Shown here one piece after another: positions 7,765-17,801 of a stretch of 64,000 bases of DNA (its first letter is position 1; the number at the start of each line of letters is the position of its first letter). The notes beneath the pieces are model-generated. The model ran no database searches. It saw nothing but the letters and a program-made list of their open reading frames with translations, and had not been told where the DNA came from. Both the position numbers and the translations under genes were made by a program. The stretch is from Leucobacter rhizosphaerae (GTDB lineage: Bacteria > Actinomycetota > Actinomycetes > Actinomycetales > Microbacteriaceae). Location of the stretch: contig NZ_CP095043.1 of NCBI RefSeq assembly GCF_022919175.1, positions 1,488,001-1,552,000 of the forward strand. The letters are read 5' to 3'.

Positions 7765-7770
7765 TATCCT
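7765..7770 (+). promoter_or_regulatory. purD leaderless -10 box
   Basis: TATCCT, spacer GGAGCG, then GTG at 7777. The spacer looks like a weak Shine-Dalgarno, but it sits too close to the start to work as one. Confidence 0.6.
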
Positions 7771-7776
7771 GGAGCG

Positions 7777-9030
7777 GTGAAGATCCTCGTGCTGGGCCCG
7801 GGCGCCCGCGAACACGCTCTCGTCCTGTCGCTGATCTCCGAGGAGGCCGGCCACGACGTGGTCTGCGCCCCCGGCAACGCGGGCATCTCGGCGAGCGGCG
7901 TTGAGACCCCCGAGCTCGACTACACCGACCCCGACGCAGTCGCGGCATTCGTGCAGGAGCGCGGCTTCGACCTCGTGGTCATCGGCCCCGAGGCACCGCT
8001 CGTCGCCGGGGTGGCGGATCCGCTCCGCGCCGCCGGCGTGCCCGTGTTCGGGCCGAACCAGGATGCCGCGCAGCTCGAGGGCTCCAAGGCCTTCGCCAAG
8101 CGGGTCATGGACGCCGCCGAGGTACCGACGGGCCGCGCGGTGCGCGTCGATACCGTCGACGCAGCGGCCGCCGTGCTCGATGAGTTCGGCGCGCCCTACG
8201 TCGTGAAGGCCGACGGCCTGGCCGCCGGCAAGGGGGTGCTCGTCACGTCCGACCGCGATGCCGCGCTTGCCCACGTCGCCACCTGGGCACCGCACGGTGA
8301 CGTGCTCATCGAGGAGTTCCTCGACGGCCAGGAGGTCTCCCTCTTCTTCTTCGCGGACGGGCACGACGTCGTGGCACTCAGCCCGGCGCAGGACTACAAG
8401 CGGATCTTCGACGGCGATGAGGGCCCCAATACGGGCGGCATGGGCGCGTACTCCCCGCTCCCCTGGGTGCCGTCGGACTTCGTCGAGGAGATCACGCGCA
8501 CCGTCGCACTCCCCACCGTGCGGCAGCTCGAGGCCGAGGGCACGCCGTTCATCGGTCTCCTCTACTGCGGCCTCATCGTGACGGAGCGCGGCGTGCGTGT
8601 CATCGAGTTCAACGCCCGGTTCGGCGATCCCGAGACCCAGGTGGTGCTCGCGCGCCTCGACTCGCCGCTCAGCCGCTACCTCCTCGCAGCCGCGAACGGC
8701 ACGCTCGCCGAGCAGCCGGCGCCCGAGTTCTCCGCGGATCCCGCCGTGATCGTGGTGGTCGCGAGCGAGGGCTACCCCGGCGACGTGACGACCGGCCGCA
8801 TGATCAGCGGGCTCCGTGCCGCGGGTGAGGTCCCCGGGGTGCACATCGTGCACGCGGCGACCGCGCGCGGCCCCGAGGGCGAGTGGGTCGCGACCGGCGG
8901 GCGTGTGCTCGGTGTGGTGGCCCGGGGTGAGACCTTCGCCGAGGCGCGTGAGCGCGCCTACACGGCCGCGGACCTGATCGAGCTCGAGGGCGCCCAGCGC
9001 CGGAGCGACATCGCGGCGCGCGTCGCCTAG
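7777..9030 (+). CDS. purD: Phosphoribosylamine-glycine ligase (GAR synthetase)
   Basis: PurD ligates glycine to phosphoribosylamine, the second purine step. The 417-residue protein begins [15 protein letters not shown], the family's N-terminal nucleotide-like fold, followed by an ATP-grasp domain ([23 protein letters not shown]) and the signature [12 protein letters not shown]. The frame is open far upstream, but GTG 7777 fits both the N-terminal motif and the TATCCT box 6 bp before it. The BenE-type gene follows after 16 bp. Confidence 0.97.
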   Translation: MKILVLGPGAREHALVLSLISEEAGHDVVCAPGNAGISASGVETPELDYTDPDAVAAFVQERGFDLVVIGPEAPLVAGVADPLRAAGVPVFGPNQDAAQLEGSKAFAKRVMDAAEVPTGRAVRVDTVDAAAAVLDEFGAPYVVKADGLAAGKGVLVTSDRDAALAHVATWAPHGDVLIEEFLDGQEVSLFFFADGHDVVALSPAQDYKRIFDGDEGPNTGGMGAYSPLPWVPSDFVEEITRTVALPTVRQLEAEGTPFIGLLYCGLIVTERGVRVIEFNARFGDPETQVVLARLDSPLSRYLLAAANGTLAEQPAPEFSADPAVIVVVASEGYPGDVTTGRMISGLRAAGEVPGVHIVHAATARGPEGEWVATGGRVLGVVARGETFAEARERAYTAADLIELEGAQRRSDIAARVA

Positions 9031-9046
9031 CCGAGCACCGCGCCTC

Positions 9047-10231
9047 ATGCCAGCGGCGGGATCGCCCAGCGTTCTCCGACCCATCTCTGCAGGAGTCGTC
9101 TCGGGGCTGGTCGGCTTCACCGGACCGTTCGTCGTCGTGCTCGCCGGACTCGCCGCCGTCGGCGCGAATCCCGAACAGGCCTCGAGCGGGCTGCTCGCCG
9201 TCAGCGTGCTCATGGGGCTGTCGTGTGTACTGCTGTCGCTCTGGACGCGCCTCCCGATCTCCATCGCGTGGTCGACGCCCGGCGCGGCGCTGCTCGTCGC
9301 CACCGGGCCGGCGGAGGGCGGCTGGCCGGCTGCCGTCGGGGCGTTCCTGATCACAGGCGCGCTCATCGTGCTCACCGGCCTCGTGCCGCAGCTCGGGGCG
9401 CTCATCTCGCGGATCCCGACGCCGCTCGCGCAGGCGATGCTCGCGGGCATCCTGCTCCAACTGTGCCTCGGCCCGATCACCGGGCTGGCCGCGAACCCGT
9501 TCGAGGTCGCGCCCGTCGTGCTCGTCTGGCTCGCGGCGCTCCGGTTCCTGCCGCGCTGGGCGTCGCCGCTCGCCTTCGTGGCGGCCGCCGTGGTCATCGC
9601 GATCCACGTCGCGGTCTCCGGCGCTCCGATCGACGCTCAGGCGCTCGCGCCGCGCCTCGAGTTCACGGCCCCCGCCTTCACGCTCAGCGGGCTGGTCAGC
9701 ATCGCGCTGCCGCTGTACCTGGTGACGATGGCGTCCCAGAACGTGCCGGGGGTCGCGGTGATGCGCGGGCTAGGGTATGAGGTGCCCTGGCGGCGCTCGA
9801 TGCTCGTGACCGGCGTCGGCACCATGATCGGGGCACCCGCCGGCGGCCACGCGATCAATCTCGCGGCGATCAGTGCGGCCCTGGCCGCGGGGCCGGACGC
9901 CGGGGAGGATCGCTCACGGCGGTGGATCGCGAGTGTCACCACCGGCGCCGTCTACGTGACGCTCGGGATCGCCTCCGCCGCGTTCGGCGTGCTCGTGTCG
10001 CTGGCCCCCGTCGGGGTCATCGCCGCCGTGGCCGGGCTCGCGCTGATCGGGACGCTCATCACGTCACTGCAGGCGACGCTCGCCGAGCCCGCGGACCTGG
10101 TGCCCGCGGCCGTGTGCTTCATCACGGCGGCGTCCGGGATCGCGATCGGCGGGATCAGCGCCGCGTTCTGGGCGCTGATCTTCGGACTCGCCGTGCGCTG
10201 GGTGCTCCGGATCGGGCGCGGCGGGTCCTAG
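9047..10231 (+). CDS. benE: Benzoate/proton symporter family transporter (BenE)
   Basis: The 394-residue polytopic protein has about twelve hydrophobic helices and family signatures such as AWSTPGAALL near residues 73-82 and GTMIGAPAGGHAINLAAISAA in the C-terminal half. BenE family members import benzoate or related aromatic acids with protons. No aromatic catabolic genes are in the window, so the real substrate is uncertain. It follows purD by 16 bp without an obvious promoter or strong Shine-Dalgarno, suggesting co-transcription. Confidence 0.85.
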   Translation: MPAAGSPSVLRPISAGVVSGLVGFTGPFVVVLAGLAAVGANPEQASSGLLAVSVLMGLSCVLLSLWTRLPISIAWSTPGAALLVATGPAEGGWPAAVGAFLITGALIVLTGLVPQLGALISRIPTPLAQAMLAGILLQLCLGPITGLAANPFEVAPVVLVWLAALRFLPRWASPLAFVAAAVVIAIHVAVSGAPIDAQALAPRLEFTAPAFTLSGLVSIALPLYLVTMASQNVPGVAVMRGLGYEVPWRRSMLVTGVGTMIGAPAGGHAINLAAISAALAAGPDAGEDRSRRWIASVTTGAVYVTLGIASAAFGVLVSLAPVGVIAAVAGLALIGTLITSLQATLAEPADLVPAAVCFITAASGIAIGGISAAFWALIFGLAVRWVLRIGRGGS

Positions 10232-10268
10232 CGGGCTCGCCCCGCTGCGAGGCGGCCCGGACGCCGAC

Positions 10269-11216
10269 TCAGCTGGGGCGGGAGCCCCGGATCAGCGTGT
10301 CGAAATCGGGCTCGTCCGGGTCGGCCGCGGAGTCCTCGGCGGGTGCGGGCTCGGGCTCGACTTCCTGCACTGGCTCGGATGTCGCCGCGGGCTCGTCCTC
10401 TTGCGCGGACTCGGAGGCCGACGCGGGCTCCTCCCCGGCCTCGCGCTCCAGCTCCGAGTCGTCGACCGCTGCGTCCGCCGAGGTGCCAGTTTCGACTTCG
10501 GTGTCAGCATCAGTAGCGGTGTCTGCCTCAGCCTCGAGCTCCGGCTCAGCCTGGGGCCCAGGTGAAGCCTCGGCTGCTGTCTCCGACGCGGTGTCGGAGC
10601 CGGTCTCCGTCGCGGTCTCACCCTCGGCCTCGGCCTCGGCCTCCGCTACCAGCTCCGCCTCGACCTCCGCATCGGACTCGAGCTCATCCTCGACCTCAAC
10701 ATCGTCCTCGACGTCGACGTCGACAGCATCCGCCGTCTCACCGGCCGGCACGGTCTCGGTCGCCCCCGCGAGGGATCCCGACGCGATGGCGGCCTCCACC
10801 GAGGCGACGAGGTCCGCGAGCAGCACCTGCCAGCCGTCCTGCGACGCCGCGGCGCGCTCCGCGGGCGACGGCAGCACGTCGAACCCGGTCTCGGTGACGG
10901 TGATCCCGGTTTCGGGGCCCTGCGAGCGGAGCGTCACCAGCACTGCGGTCGAGTGCGCGTCCCCGGCCTCGCTCCAGCGGAAGCCGATGGCGTGCCCCTC
11001 CACCCAGACGTCGACGTCTCCGGAGGCGTCGCGAGACACCGCGGTCTCCCCGGAGGTCTCGGTCCAGCGCTCGGTCACGGCACCGCCGACCCTGGGCTCG
11101 AGCTCCAGCTCGGGCCACCACGACTTCCGCAGTTCGGGGTCGATCACTGTCGCCCACACCGCGGCTCGCGGCGCACGCACTCGGTTCCGTGCCACCACCG
11201 GTCCCAGCGGGATCAT
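10269..11216 (-). CDS. SRPBCC (AHSA1-like) protein with a long acidic tail
   Basis: Residues 1-150 form a START/SRPBCC ligand-binding fold of the AHSA1 type: an N-terminal strand VARNRVRAPRAAVWATV, the ITVTETGF strand and the long C-terminal helix QDGWQVLLADLVASVEAA. Residues about 160-310 are a low-complexity Glu/Asp/Ala tail, doubling the family's usual 140-160 residues. The last part, DEPDFDTLIRGSRPS, is less repetitive and could be a docking peptide. ATG 11216 has GGAGGAG just upstream. The role is unknown. Confidence 0.8.
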   Translation of the reverse strand: MIPLGPVVARNRVRAPRAAVWATVIDPELRKSWWPELELEPRVGGAVTERWTETSGETAVSRDASGDVDVWVEGHAIGFRWSEAGDAHSTAVLVTLRSQGPETGITVTETGFDVLPSPAERAAASQDGWQVLLADLVASVEAAIASGSLAGATETVPAGETADAVDVDVEDDVEVEDELESDAEVEAELVAEAEAEAEGETATETGSDTASETAAEASPGPQAEPELEAEADTATDADTEVETGTSADAAVDDSELEREAGEEPASASESAQEDEPAATSEPVQEVEPEPAPAEDSAADPDEPDFDTLIRGSRPS

Positions 11217-11416
11217 AGCTCTCCTCCATCACGACCCGGCCGCGCTCCGGCCACCTCTGATGCGGTGATCGGATACGCGAATCGGCCCTCAGTGATGACC
11301 TTAATCCCACCCGCTGACAACCAGCCTGAGCGACGATGGAATGTCGCGGGACCCGCGTCGCAGGCCGGCGCTGCACGGCCTCGACGGACTCGTGCCCGGC
11401 ACCCGCGCCGGGGTGG

Positions 11417-11422
11417 GAGAAT
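11417..11422 (+). promoter_or_regulatory. purC leaderless -10 box
   Basis: GAGAAT, spacer GGTCGG, then GTG at 11429. This is the least perfect hexamer of the series. The rest of the 11217-11428 gap holds no gene. Confidence 0.45.
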
Positions 11423-11428
11423 GGTCGG

Positions 11429-12319
11429 GTGACCCTCTCCAACACCGCCCCCGCACTCGACGGCTGGCAGCACCGGTACTCCGGCAAGGTCCGCGATCTC
11501 TACGTCCCCGAGCACGGCCCGGATTCCACCCTGCTCGTAGTCGCGAGCAACCGGGTGAGCGCGTTCGACCACGTGCTCGAGCCCCCGATCCCGGGCAAGG
11601 GTGCGCTGCTCACCGCGCTCTCGAACTGGTGGTTCTCGCGCATCGACATGCCGAACCACCTCGCCTCCCCCGCCGACGCGCCCCCGATGCCTGCGGAAGT
11701 CGCGGATCGCGCGATGCTGTCACGCCGGCTCGAAATGTACCCGATCGAGTGCGTGGTGCGCGGCGCCCTCACCGGCTCCGGATTCCTCGAGTACCAGCGC
11801 ACCGGTGCGGTCTGCGGCATCGACCTCCCGGCCGGGATCGAGGACGGCGATCTGCTCGACACCCCGATCTACACTCCTGCGTACAAGGCGCCGCTCGGCG
11901 AGCACGACGAGAACATCAGCTTCGAGCGCAGCGCCGAGCTCGTGGGCCTCGAGATCGCGACGGCGCTGCGGGACGCATCGCTCCGAATCTTCACCGAGGC
12001 GCGGGATCTCGCCGCCGAACGCGGCGTGATCCTCGCCGACACGAAGTTCGAGTTCGGTCGGGATCCCGAAACCGGAGAGCTGGTGCTCGCCGACGAGGTC
12101 CTGACGAGCGACTCGTCCCGCTACTGGGACGCGAGCGTCTACTTCGATGCGTCGCTCGGCCGCGCGGAGCGGCTCGCCTCGTTCGACAAGCAGATCGTGC
12201 GCAACTGGCTGCGCGTCAACTGGGATCAGACCGGGGAGCCGCCCGTGCTGCCCGACGAGATCGTGGCGCAGACCTATGCGCGGTACCGCGAGCTGTACGC
12301 ACGCCTCACCCAGGGCTGA
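11429..12319 (+). CDS. purC: Phosphoribosylaminoimidazole-succinocarboxamide synthase
   Basis: PurC joins aspartate to CAIR to form SAICAR. The 296-residue protein has the ATP loop YSGKVRDLY, IPGKGALLTALSNWWF, ECVVRGALTGSG and DTKFEFG. The length fits the family. The GTG start is chosen because it opens directly on VTLSNTAPALDGW and has an -10-like box 6 bp upstream; longer frames add an atypical Arg-rich stretch. A hairpin follows the stop. Confidence 0.96.
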   Translation: MTLSNTAPALDGWQHRYSGKVRDLYVPEHGPDSTLLVVASNRVSAFDHVLEPPIPGKGALLTALSNWWFSRIDMPNHLASPADAPPMPAEVADRAMLSRRLEMYPIECVVRGALTGSGFLEYQRTGAVCGIDLPAGIEDGDLLDTPIYTPAYKAPLGEHDENISFERSAELVGLEIATALRDASLRIFTEARDLAAERGVILADTKFEFGRDPETGELVLADEVLTSDSSRYWDASVYFDASLGRAERLASFDKQIVRNWLRVNWDQTGEPPVLPDEIVAQTYARYRELYARLTQG

Positions 12320-12356
12320 CCCCCGGACTGAGCCCCGAGCGACCGTCACTCCCACA

Positions 12357-12416
12357 GGAGATGCCACTCCTGCAGGGTGATTTCCGAGGAAACCCTCCTG
12401 CGTGAGTGACATCTCC
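12357..12416. terminator. Hairpin after purC (GGAGAT family)
   Basis: Left arm 12357-12377 starts GGAGATGCCACTC and the right arm 12393-12416 reads back as GGAGATGTCACTCACGCAGG. They pair imperfectly over a 15-base loop. The arms resemble the hairpin at 34275-34334. Confidence 0.55.
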
Positions 12417-12468
12417 GGCACGTGAGGCGCGAGCCCCCGCGCCGTCCGGAGCGACCGCGCGCACGGGA

Positions 12469-12474
12469 TAGAAT
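12469..12474 (+). promoter_or_regulatory. purS -10 box
   Basis: TAGAAT lies 33 bp before the purS GTG. The transcript should have a leader of about 27 bases, and TTGGAG lies just before the start. Confidence 0.5.
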
Positions 12475-12507
12475 GAGCACGCTCGCTTCTACGAATTTGG
12501 AGACCCG

Positions 12508-12765
12508 GTGCCCACGATTGTTGTTGATGTCATGCCCAAGGCCGAGTTGCTCGATCCGCAAGGCAAGGCGACCACCGGCGCGCTGGCCCGCCTGGGTCAC
12601 GGCAAGTTCGAGAACGTCCGGATCGGCAAGCGCTTCGAGTTCTCCGTCGACGGCGAGGTGACGCCCGAGATCCTGGCCGAGGTGCGCCAGGTCGCCGATG
12701 AGATCCTGTCCAACGGTGTCATCGAGGACGTCGTCGCGATCACCGTCGACGGCGAGGCCGCGTAG
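12508..12765 (+). CDS. purS: Phosphoribosylformylglycinamidine synthase subunit PurS
   Basis: PurS is the small structural subunit that joins PurQ and PurL in the three-part FGAM synthetase. The 85-residue protein shows the beta-alpha-beta fold with VVDVMPKAELLDPQGKA and IGKRFEF. It starts at GTG with GGAG 5 bases upstream. Its stop overlaps the purQ GTG by one base (TAGTG), so the two are translationally coupled; purL is about 1.8 kb away. Confidence 0.96.
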   Translation: MPTIVVDVMPKAELLDPQGKATTGALARLGHGKFENVRIGKRFEFSVDGEVTPEILAEVRQVADEILSNGVIEDVVAITVDGEAA

Positions 12766-13469
12766 TGGCACCCCGGATCGGGGTCGTCACCTTCCCCGGA
12801 TCCCTCGACGACCGCGACGCGCAGCGCGCGATCCGTCTCGCCGACGCCGAGCCGGTCGCCCTCTGGCACGCCGACCATGACCTCCAGGGCGTCGACGCGA
12901 TCGTGCTCCCCGGCGGCTTCAGCTACGGCGACTACCTCCGCCCCGGAGCCATCGCCGCGATCTCGCCCATCATGACCGAGGTCGTCGCGGCGGCGAACGC
13001 CGGCACCCCCGTCCTCGGCATCTGCAACGGGTTCCAGGTGCTCGTCGAGGCGCACCTGCTCCCCGGCGGGCTGATCCGCAACGCGCACCAGCAGTTCATC
13101 CGCCGCGACCAGCGCCTCATCGTCGAGAACGCGTCCACCGCGTGGACCTCGGACTTCGAAGTGGGCGAGGAGATCATCATCCCGCTCAAGAACGGCGACG
13201 GCGGCTACATCGCGAACGACGAGACCCTCCGCCGCCTCGAGGGCGAGGGCCTCATCGCCTTCCGCTATGCCGGGGTCAACCCGAACGGCTCGCTTAACGA
13301 GATCGCGGGCCTCTCGAACGCGCGCGGCAACGTCGTCGGCCTCATGCCGCACCCCGAGCACGCAGTGGAGCCGGGCTTCGGCCCCGACACCTCCGAGGCG
13401 ATGCGCTCAGGCCTTGACGGACTCCGGTTCTTCACGAGCGCCGTCCGGTCGCTCGCCGCGAAGGTCTAG
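12765..13469 (+). CDS. purQ: Phosphoribosylformylglycinamidine synthase subunit PurQ
   Basis: PurQ is the glutaminase subunit that supplies ammonia to PurL. The 234-residue class I amidotransferase has the nucleophile elbow VLGICNGFQVL and the His/Glu pair in LMPHPEHAVEP. It starts at GTG inside the purS stop. Its 3' end overlaps the convergent GNAT gene by 4 bp. Confidence 0.96.
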   Translation: MAPRIGVVTFPGSLDDRDAQRAIRLADAEPVALWHADHDLQGVDAIVLPGGFSYGDYLRPGAIAAISPIMTEVVAAANAGTPVLGICNGFQVLVEAHLLPGGLIRNAHQQFIRRDQRLIVENASTAWTSDFEVGEEIIIPLKNGDGGYIANDETLRRLEGEGLIAFRYAGVNPNGSLNEIAGLSNARGNVVGLMPHPEHAVEPGFGPDTSEAMRSGLDGLRFFTSAVRSLAAKV

Positions 13470-14098
13470 GCGACCTCCGCCGGCCGGGGTGCGGCCTCTG
13501 CGTCCTGGCCGGAATCGGCGTCCTCGCCGGGGCCTCCCGCGAGATCGAGCCGGTAGGCGAAGATCCGTCGGGTGCCATCACTGACGGTGATCACGAACTC
13601 GCGCTCGGGCACCCGCACGAAGCCGAGCCGCTCGTAGAGCCGTTGCGCGGCCAGCATCTGCTCGCCCGTGTGCAGGACGACGCTGCGCAGTCCGCGCTCG
13701 CGGGCCACACGGGCGCAGTGCGACATGAGGATCGCGCCGACCCCCAAGCCGCGGGCTTCGGGTGCGACGCCGAGCAGCCGCACATCCAGCTCGTCCTCGC
13801 GACTGTCGGAGAGCTGCCGTTCGCCGGGGCGCGGAATGGTCACCGAGCCGAGGATGCGCCCCGCCTGCTCCGCCACCAGCACCTCGGCACCGACATCGCG
13901 CCCGGCGACGTCCTCGATCTCCGCGAGGTACCCACCGTCGAGGCGGTACGCCGTCTCGTAGGCCGCGCGCACCATCCTCCCCACGGAGGCGTACTCGTCA
14001 GGGCGGACGCGGCGGATCTCGATCCCACTCGCGTGCGCCCCGGAACCCTGCAGCGCCGTCCCCTCAGCGCTGGAGCGCGGAGAAGTCGGGCTGACCAT
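13466..14098 (-). CDS. GNAT family N-acetyltransferase
   Basis: The 210-residue protein has a GNAT domain at about residues 26-185: IEIRRVRPDEYASVGRMV, the acetyl-CoA loop LLGVAPEARGLGVGAILM and AAQRLYERLGFVRVPE. The substrate is unknown. An acidic Ala/Pro-rich tail follows. The ATG lies 35 bp inside the end of the upstream membrane protein gene on the same strand, so the two form an operon; a later start is possible because the first 25 residues look disordered. Confidence 0.88.
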   Translation of the reverse strand: MVSPTSPRSSAEGTALQGSGAHASGIEIRRVRPDEYASVGRMVRAAYETAYRLDGGYLAEIEDVAGRDVGAEVLVAEQAGRILGSVTIPRPGERQLSDSREDELDVRLLGVAPEARGLGVGAILMSHCARVARERGLRSVVLHTGEQMLAAQRLYERLGFVRVPEREFVITVSDGTRRIFAYRLDLAGGPGEDADSGQDAEAAPRPAEVA

Positions 14099-15086
14099 CG
14101 GGGCCGGCCGGGAGCGGGCGGCCGTCGGCGAAGGTCGGCCACGGCAGGAGCTGCGGTGCGGGCTCTGCCTGGCCCTGGCCCTGCTGGGCCACCGGCTGCT
14201 GCTGGCCGGGGTACGGCTGCGCCGGGAGCTGCTGCCCCGGGTAGGGCTGCTGCGCCGGGTACCCCTGCGCCGACACCTGCTGGGCGCCCGGGAAGGGCTG
14301 CGCCGATCCGGTCAGGAACGGCTGCGCGGCCGCCCGCTGCGCCGCTGCGGCCCGGGCCGCGTCGCGAGCCTCGGACCCGCTCGACCAGCGCAGCAGCAGG
14401 GTGATCGAGAGACCGAGTGCGGTCAGGATCAGCAGCGCCGTGGCGATCTTCCAGTACAGATCGGGGATGTGCAGGTCGAACGCCTCGATGCCGACCGGAG
14501 CCGTGAAGAGGATCCCGGAGAGCACGGCGAACACGCTGGTGATGAAGGCGAACCGGCTGACGACCTCGCTCGTGCGCGATCCCATGCCGAGGAGCAGCTG
14601 GCAGCCCAGAATCACGAGCCGTGTGACGAGGATCACGAACAGCGACTTCCAGAAGATCTCCCAGATCAGGGTGAAGGAGTCGTACCGCGTCATCCAGATC
14701 ACGATGAGCAGGAGCGAGAGGATGTAGGCGTTGGCGATGAGCGCGACCGGTGCGTACCAGTCGGACTTCTGCTCGCGCCGGGTGTCGAGCGCCGTGAACA
14801 GCACGAAGACGGCGAACAGCGCGAAGGTCGAGAAGACCCGCTCGAACTTGCCCTCGAACTGGCCGATGAAGAGCAGGGAGATCGACGCGATCGTGAGTCC
14901 GGCGAGCAGGATGATGCTCACCTTCAGGAAGGTCGACATCTTCCGGGGCTTCGGCGCCTGCGGCGCCTGCGGGTGCTGGGCCGGGGCCTGCGCGACCGGG
15001 GCGCTCGGCGGGGTCTGCGCTGCGGGCGCCGCCGAGGTCGCCTGGGGCGCGTTCGAGCCGGGGGTCTGCGTGTTCGAATCGCTCAT
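14064..15086 (-). CDS. Pro/Gln-rich membrane protein, unknown function
   Basis: The 340-residue protein has an Ala/Pro/Gln-rich N-terminus to residue 49, about six hydrophobic helices from 50 to 240, and a long C-terminal tail with repeats of the type AQPYPGQQ between about 265 and 310. Both tails are probably cytoplasmic. Function is not recognised. AAGACT 7 bp before the ATG could give a leaderless transcript. It overlaps the GNAT gene downstream. Confidence 0.8.
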   Translation of the reverse strand: MSDSNTQTPGSNAPQATSAAPAAQTPPSAPVAQAPAQHPQAPQAPKPRKMSTFLKVSIILLAGLTIASISLLFIGQFEGKFERVFSTFALFAVFVLFTALDTRREQKSDWYAPVALIANAYILSLLLIVIWMTRYDSFTLIWEIFWKSLFVILVTRLVILGCQLLLGMGSRTSEVVSRFAFITSVFAVLSGILFTAPVGIEAFDLHIPDLYWKIATALLILTALGLSITLLLRWSSGSEARDAARAAAAQRAAAQPFLTGSAQPFPGAQQVSAQGYPAQQPYPGQQLPAQPYPGQQQPVAQQGQGQAEPAPQLLPWPTFADGRPLPAGPDGQPDFSALQR

Positions 15087-15222
15087 ACCTGTCAGTCTTG
15101 CGTGTTCGCCTGAGATTCGCCACTCTCGTGACGCGAAACGCGCGCGGGATCGCCGCAGCGCCCCGGATCCGATCCCCGTGCGGCGAAGCCCGCGGCGGCA
15201 CCGCGGACCTCAGAATCCCACG

Positions 15223-15228
15223 TAGACT
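15223..15228 (+). promoter_or_regulatory. purL -10 box
   Basis: TAGACT, 85 bp before the purL GTG. The leader of about 80 bases between them has no obvious riboswitch but could carry regulation; no -35 box is clear. Confidence 0.4.
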
Positions 15229-15313
15229 GGGAGCGACCTTTCGGCTCGCCTCCACCGGCACTATCCGGCGCGCGCCACTTGATCCCGGCCTACACCAACG
15301 GAGCACATCAAGC

Positions 15314-17647
15314 GTGACTGACACCGACGCAACCACCACCGGTCCCCGCCCCGACACCGTCGCCGATGCGGCGGCGACGCCCGAGCGGGAGCAGCCGTAC
15401 GGCGCGCTGGGCCTGAAGGAGGACGAGTACCTCCAGATCCGCGAGATCCTGGGCCGCCGCCCGACCTCCGGCGAGCTCGCCATGTACTCCGTGATGTGGT
15501 CGGAGCACTGCTCCTACAAGTCCTCGAAGATCTACCTGCGCCAGTTCGGCAAGAAGGTCACCGAGAAGATGCAGGAGCGTCTCCTCGTCGGCATGGGTGA
15601 GAACGCCGGTGTGATCGATGTCGGCGAGGGCTGGGCGGTGACCTTCAAGGTCGAGAGCCACAATCACCCCTCCTACATCGAGCCGTTCCAGGGCGCCGCG
15701 ACCGGCGTCGGCGGCATCATCCGCGACATCATCTCCATGGGTGCGCGCCCCGTCGCCGTCATGGATCAGCTCCGCTTCGGCGCGATCGACGATCCCGACA
15801 CCGCGCGCGTGGTGCACGGAGTCGTCTCCGGTATCTCCTCCTACGCGAACTGCCTCGGCCTGCCGAACCTCGGCGGCGAGACCGTCTTCGACGGCGTCTA
15901 CCAGGCGAACCCGCTCGTGAACGCCCTCGGCGTGGGCGTGCTGCGCCACGAGGACCTCCACACCGCGAACGCCTCCGGCCTCGGCAACAAGGTCGTACTC
16001 TTCGGCGCGCGCACGGGCGGCGACGGGATCGGCGGCGCCTCGATCCTCGCCTCCGACAGCTTCAGCGAGGGCGGCCCGACGAAGCGGCCCGCGGTCCAGG
16101 TCGGCGATCCGTTCGCCGAGAAGGTGCTCATCGAGTGCTGCCTCGAGCTGTTCCACGGCGATCTCGTCGAGGGCATTCAGGATCTCGGCGCGGCCGGTAT
16201 CTCCTGCGCGACCTCCGAGCTGGCCGCGAACGGCGACGGCGGCATGTTCATCGAGCTCGACAGTGTGCTGCTGCGGGATCCGTCGCTCACCGCCGAGGAG
16301 ATCCTCATGTCGGAGAGCCAGGAGCGCATGATGGCGGTCGTGGCGCCGGAGAAGCTCGACGCGTTCCTCGCGGTGACCGCGAAGTGGGACGTCGAGACGA
16401 GTGTGCTCGGCGAGGTCACCGACACGAACCGGCTCGTCATCAACTGGCGCGGCGAGGAGATCGTGAACGTCGATCCCTCGACCGTCGCCGTGGACGGCCC
16501 GGTCTACGAGCGCCCCGTCGCCTACCCGACGTGGATCGACGCGCTCCAGGCTGACACCGTGCGGGCAGCTGGACTCGCCCGTTCGGCGGCCGGCGAGGAC
16601 CTGCGGGCGCAGCTCGTCGCGGTCGCGGCCTCCCCGAATCAGGCCGATGTTTCGTGGATCACGAACCAGTACGACAAATACGTGCTCGGCAACACCGCAC
16701 TCTCCTTCCCCGACGGTGCCGGCATGATCCGCGTCGACGAGGAGAGCGGGCTCGGCGTCGCCATCGCCACGGACGCCAATGGCCGCTACTGCCAGCTCGA
16801 CCCCTACGTGGGATCGCAGCTCGCGCTCGCCGAGGCGTACCGCAACGTCGCCACCTCGGGCGCCGTGCCGACGGCCGTCACGGACTGCCTCAACTTCGGC
16901 AGCCCGGAGAACCCCGAGGTGATGTGGCAGTTCTCCCGCTCGGTCGAGGGGCTCTCCGACGCGTGCCTCGCGCTCGAGGTGCCGGTCACCGGCGGCAACG
17001 TCTCGCTCTACAACCAGACGGGCGACGTGCCCATCCACCCGACCCCCGTGGTCGGTGTGCTCGGCATCATCGATGACGTCGCGCGCCGGGTGCCGAGCGG
17101 TTGGCAGGACGAGGGCGAGCACCTCTACCTGCTCGGCGTCACCCGCGACGAGCTCGACGGCTCGGCCTGGGCCGGCACGGTCCACGATCATCTCGGCGGT
17201 CGCCCGCCGGTCGCCGACCTCGACGCGGAGCGCGCGCTCGCCGAGCTGCTGCACGCCGCCTCGCAGGGCGGGCTGCTGTCGGGCGCTGTGGACCTCTCTG
17301 AGGGCGGCCTGGCGCAGGCGCTCACCGACGGTGCGCTCCGCTTCGGTGTGGGTGCGCGCGTGTGGATCGAGGAGATCCTCTCGCGCGACGGCGTCGACGC
17401 GACGGCCGCACTCTTCTCCGAGTCTCAGGCCCGTGTGCTCGTGGCCGTGCCGCACGAGGAGGAGGTCAAGTTCCGCGGGCTGTGCTCCGGCCGCGATTTC
17501 CCGGTGCTGCGGATCGGCGTCACCGACGGCCGCGGCGAGTCGGCCGCCATCGAGCTGCAGGATCGCTTCACGCTTCCCCTCTCCGAGCTACGGTCGGCCG
17601 CACAGGCGACACTCCCCGCGCGCTTCGGCGCGGTCATCGCGGAGTAG
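15314..17647 (+). CDS. purL: Phosphoribosylformylglycinamidine synthase subunit PurL
   Basis: PurL is the synthetase subunit of FGAM synthase, working with PurS and PurQ. At 777 residues it is the small form that lacks a glutaminase domain. Visible motifs are [35 protein letters not shown] and the second-half [16 protein letters not shown] 15314 gives a short polar N-terminus and has CGGAG about 11 bases upstream; the longer open frame to 15098 is Arg-rich and unlikely. Confidence 0.96.
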   Translation: MTDTDATTTGPRPDTVADAAATPEREQPYGALGLKEDEYLQIREILGRRPTSGELAMYSVMWSEHCSYKSSKIYLRQFGKKVTEKMQERLLVGMGENAGVIDVGEGWAVTFKVESHNHPSYIEPFQGAATGVGGIIRDIISMGARPVAVMDQLRFGAIDDPDTARVVHGVVSGISSYANCLGLPNLGGETVFDGVYQANPLVNALGVGVLRHEDLHTANASGLGNKVVLFGARTGGDGIGGASILASDSFSEGGPTKRPAVQVGDPFAEKVLIECCLELFHGDLVEGIQDLGAAGISCATSELAANGDGGMFIELDSVLLRDPSLTAEEILMSESQERMMAVVAPEKLDAFLAVTAKWDVETSVLGEVTDTNRLVINWRGEEIVNVDPSTVAVDGPVYERPVAYPTWIDALQADTVRAAGLARSAAGEDLRAQLVAVAASPNQADVSWITNQYDKYVLGNTALSFPDGAGMIRVDEESGLGVAIATDANGRYCQLDPYVGSQLALAEAYRNVATSGAVPTAVTDCLNFGSPENPEVMWQFSRSVEGLSDACLALEVPVTGGNVSLYNQTGDVPIHPTPVVGVLGIIDDVARRVPSGWQDEGEHLYLLGVTRDELDGSAWAGTVHDHLGGRPPVADLDAERALAELLHAASQGGLLSGAVDLSEGGLAQALTDGALRFGVGARVWIEEILSRDGVDATAALFSESQARVLVAVPHEEEVKFRGLCSGRDFPVLRIGVTDGRGESAAIELQDRFTLPLSELRSAAQATLPARFGAVIAE

Positions 17648-17656
17648 CGCCCGGCT

Positions 17657-17698
17657 GCGGGGGTCGTGCGGCAGTGGGACTGCCGGCGCGGCCCCCGC
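17657..17698. terminator. purL/tmk convergent hairpin
   Basis: Arms 17657-17674 and 17680-17698 pair almost fully (GCGGGGGTCG opposite CGCGGCCCCCGC) over a 5-base loop. It begins 9 bases after the purL stop. The following 100 bases up to tmk are rich in GTGCG repeats and hold no gene. Confidence 0.65.
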
Positions 17699-17801
17699 GG
17701 TGTGCGGTGCGCGCGGCGGTTCGCGGCGCGCTGCATGAGGTGCGCGCGACCTCTGCCGCTCGCACGGCGTGCACCGCACGTGCGGGGTCGGCCAAAGATC
17801 G

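Noticed and set aside
7717..9597. Long minus-strand frame opposite purD and benE
   Set aside because: Composition is that of an antisense shadow, and the plus strand carries complete PurD and BenE-type motifs.
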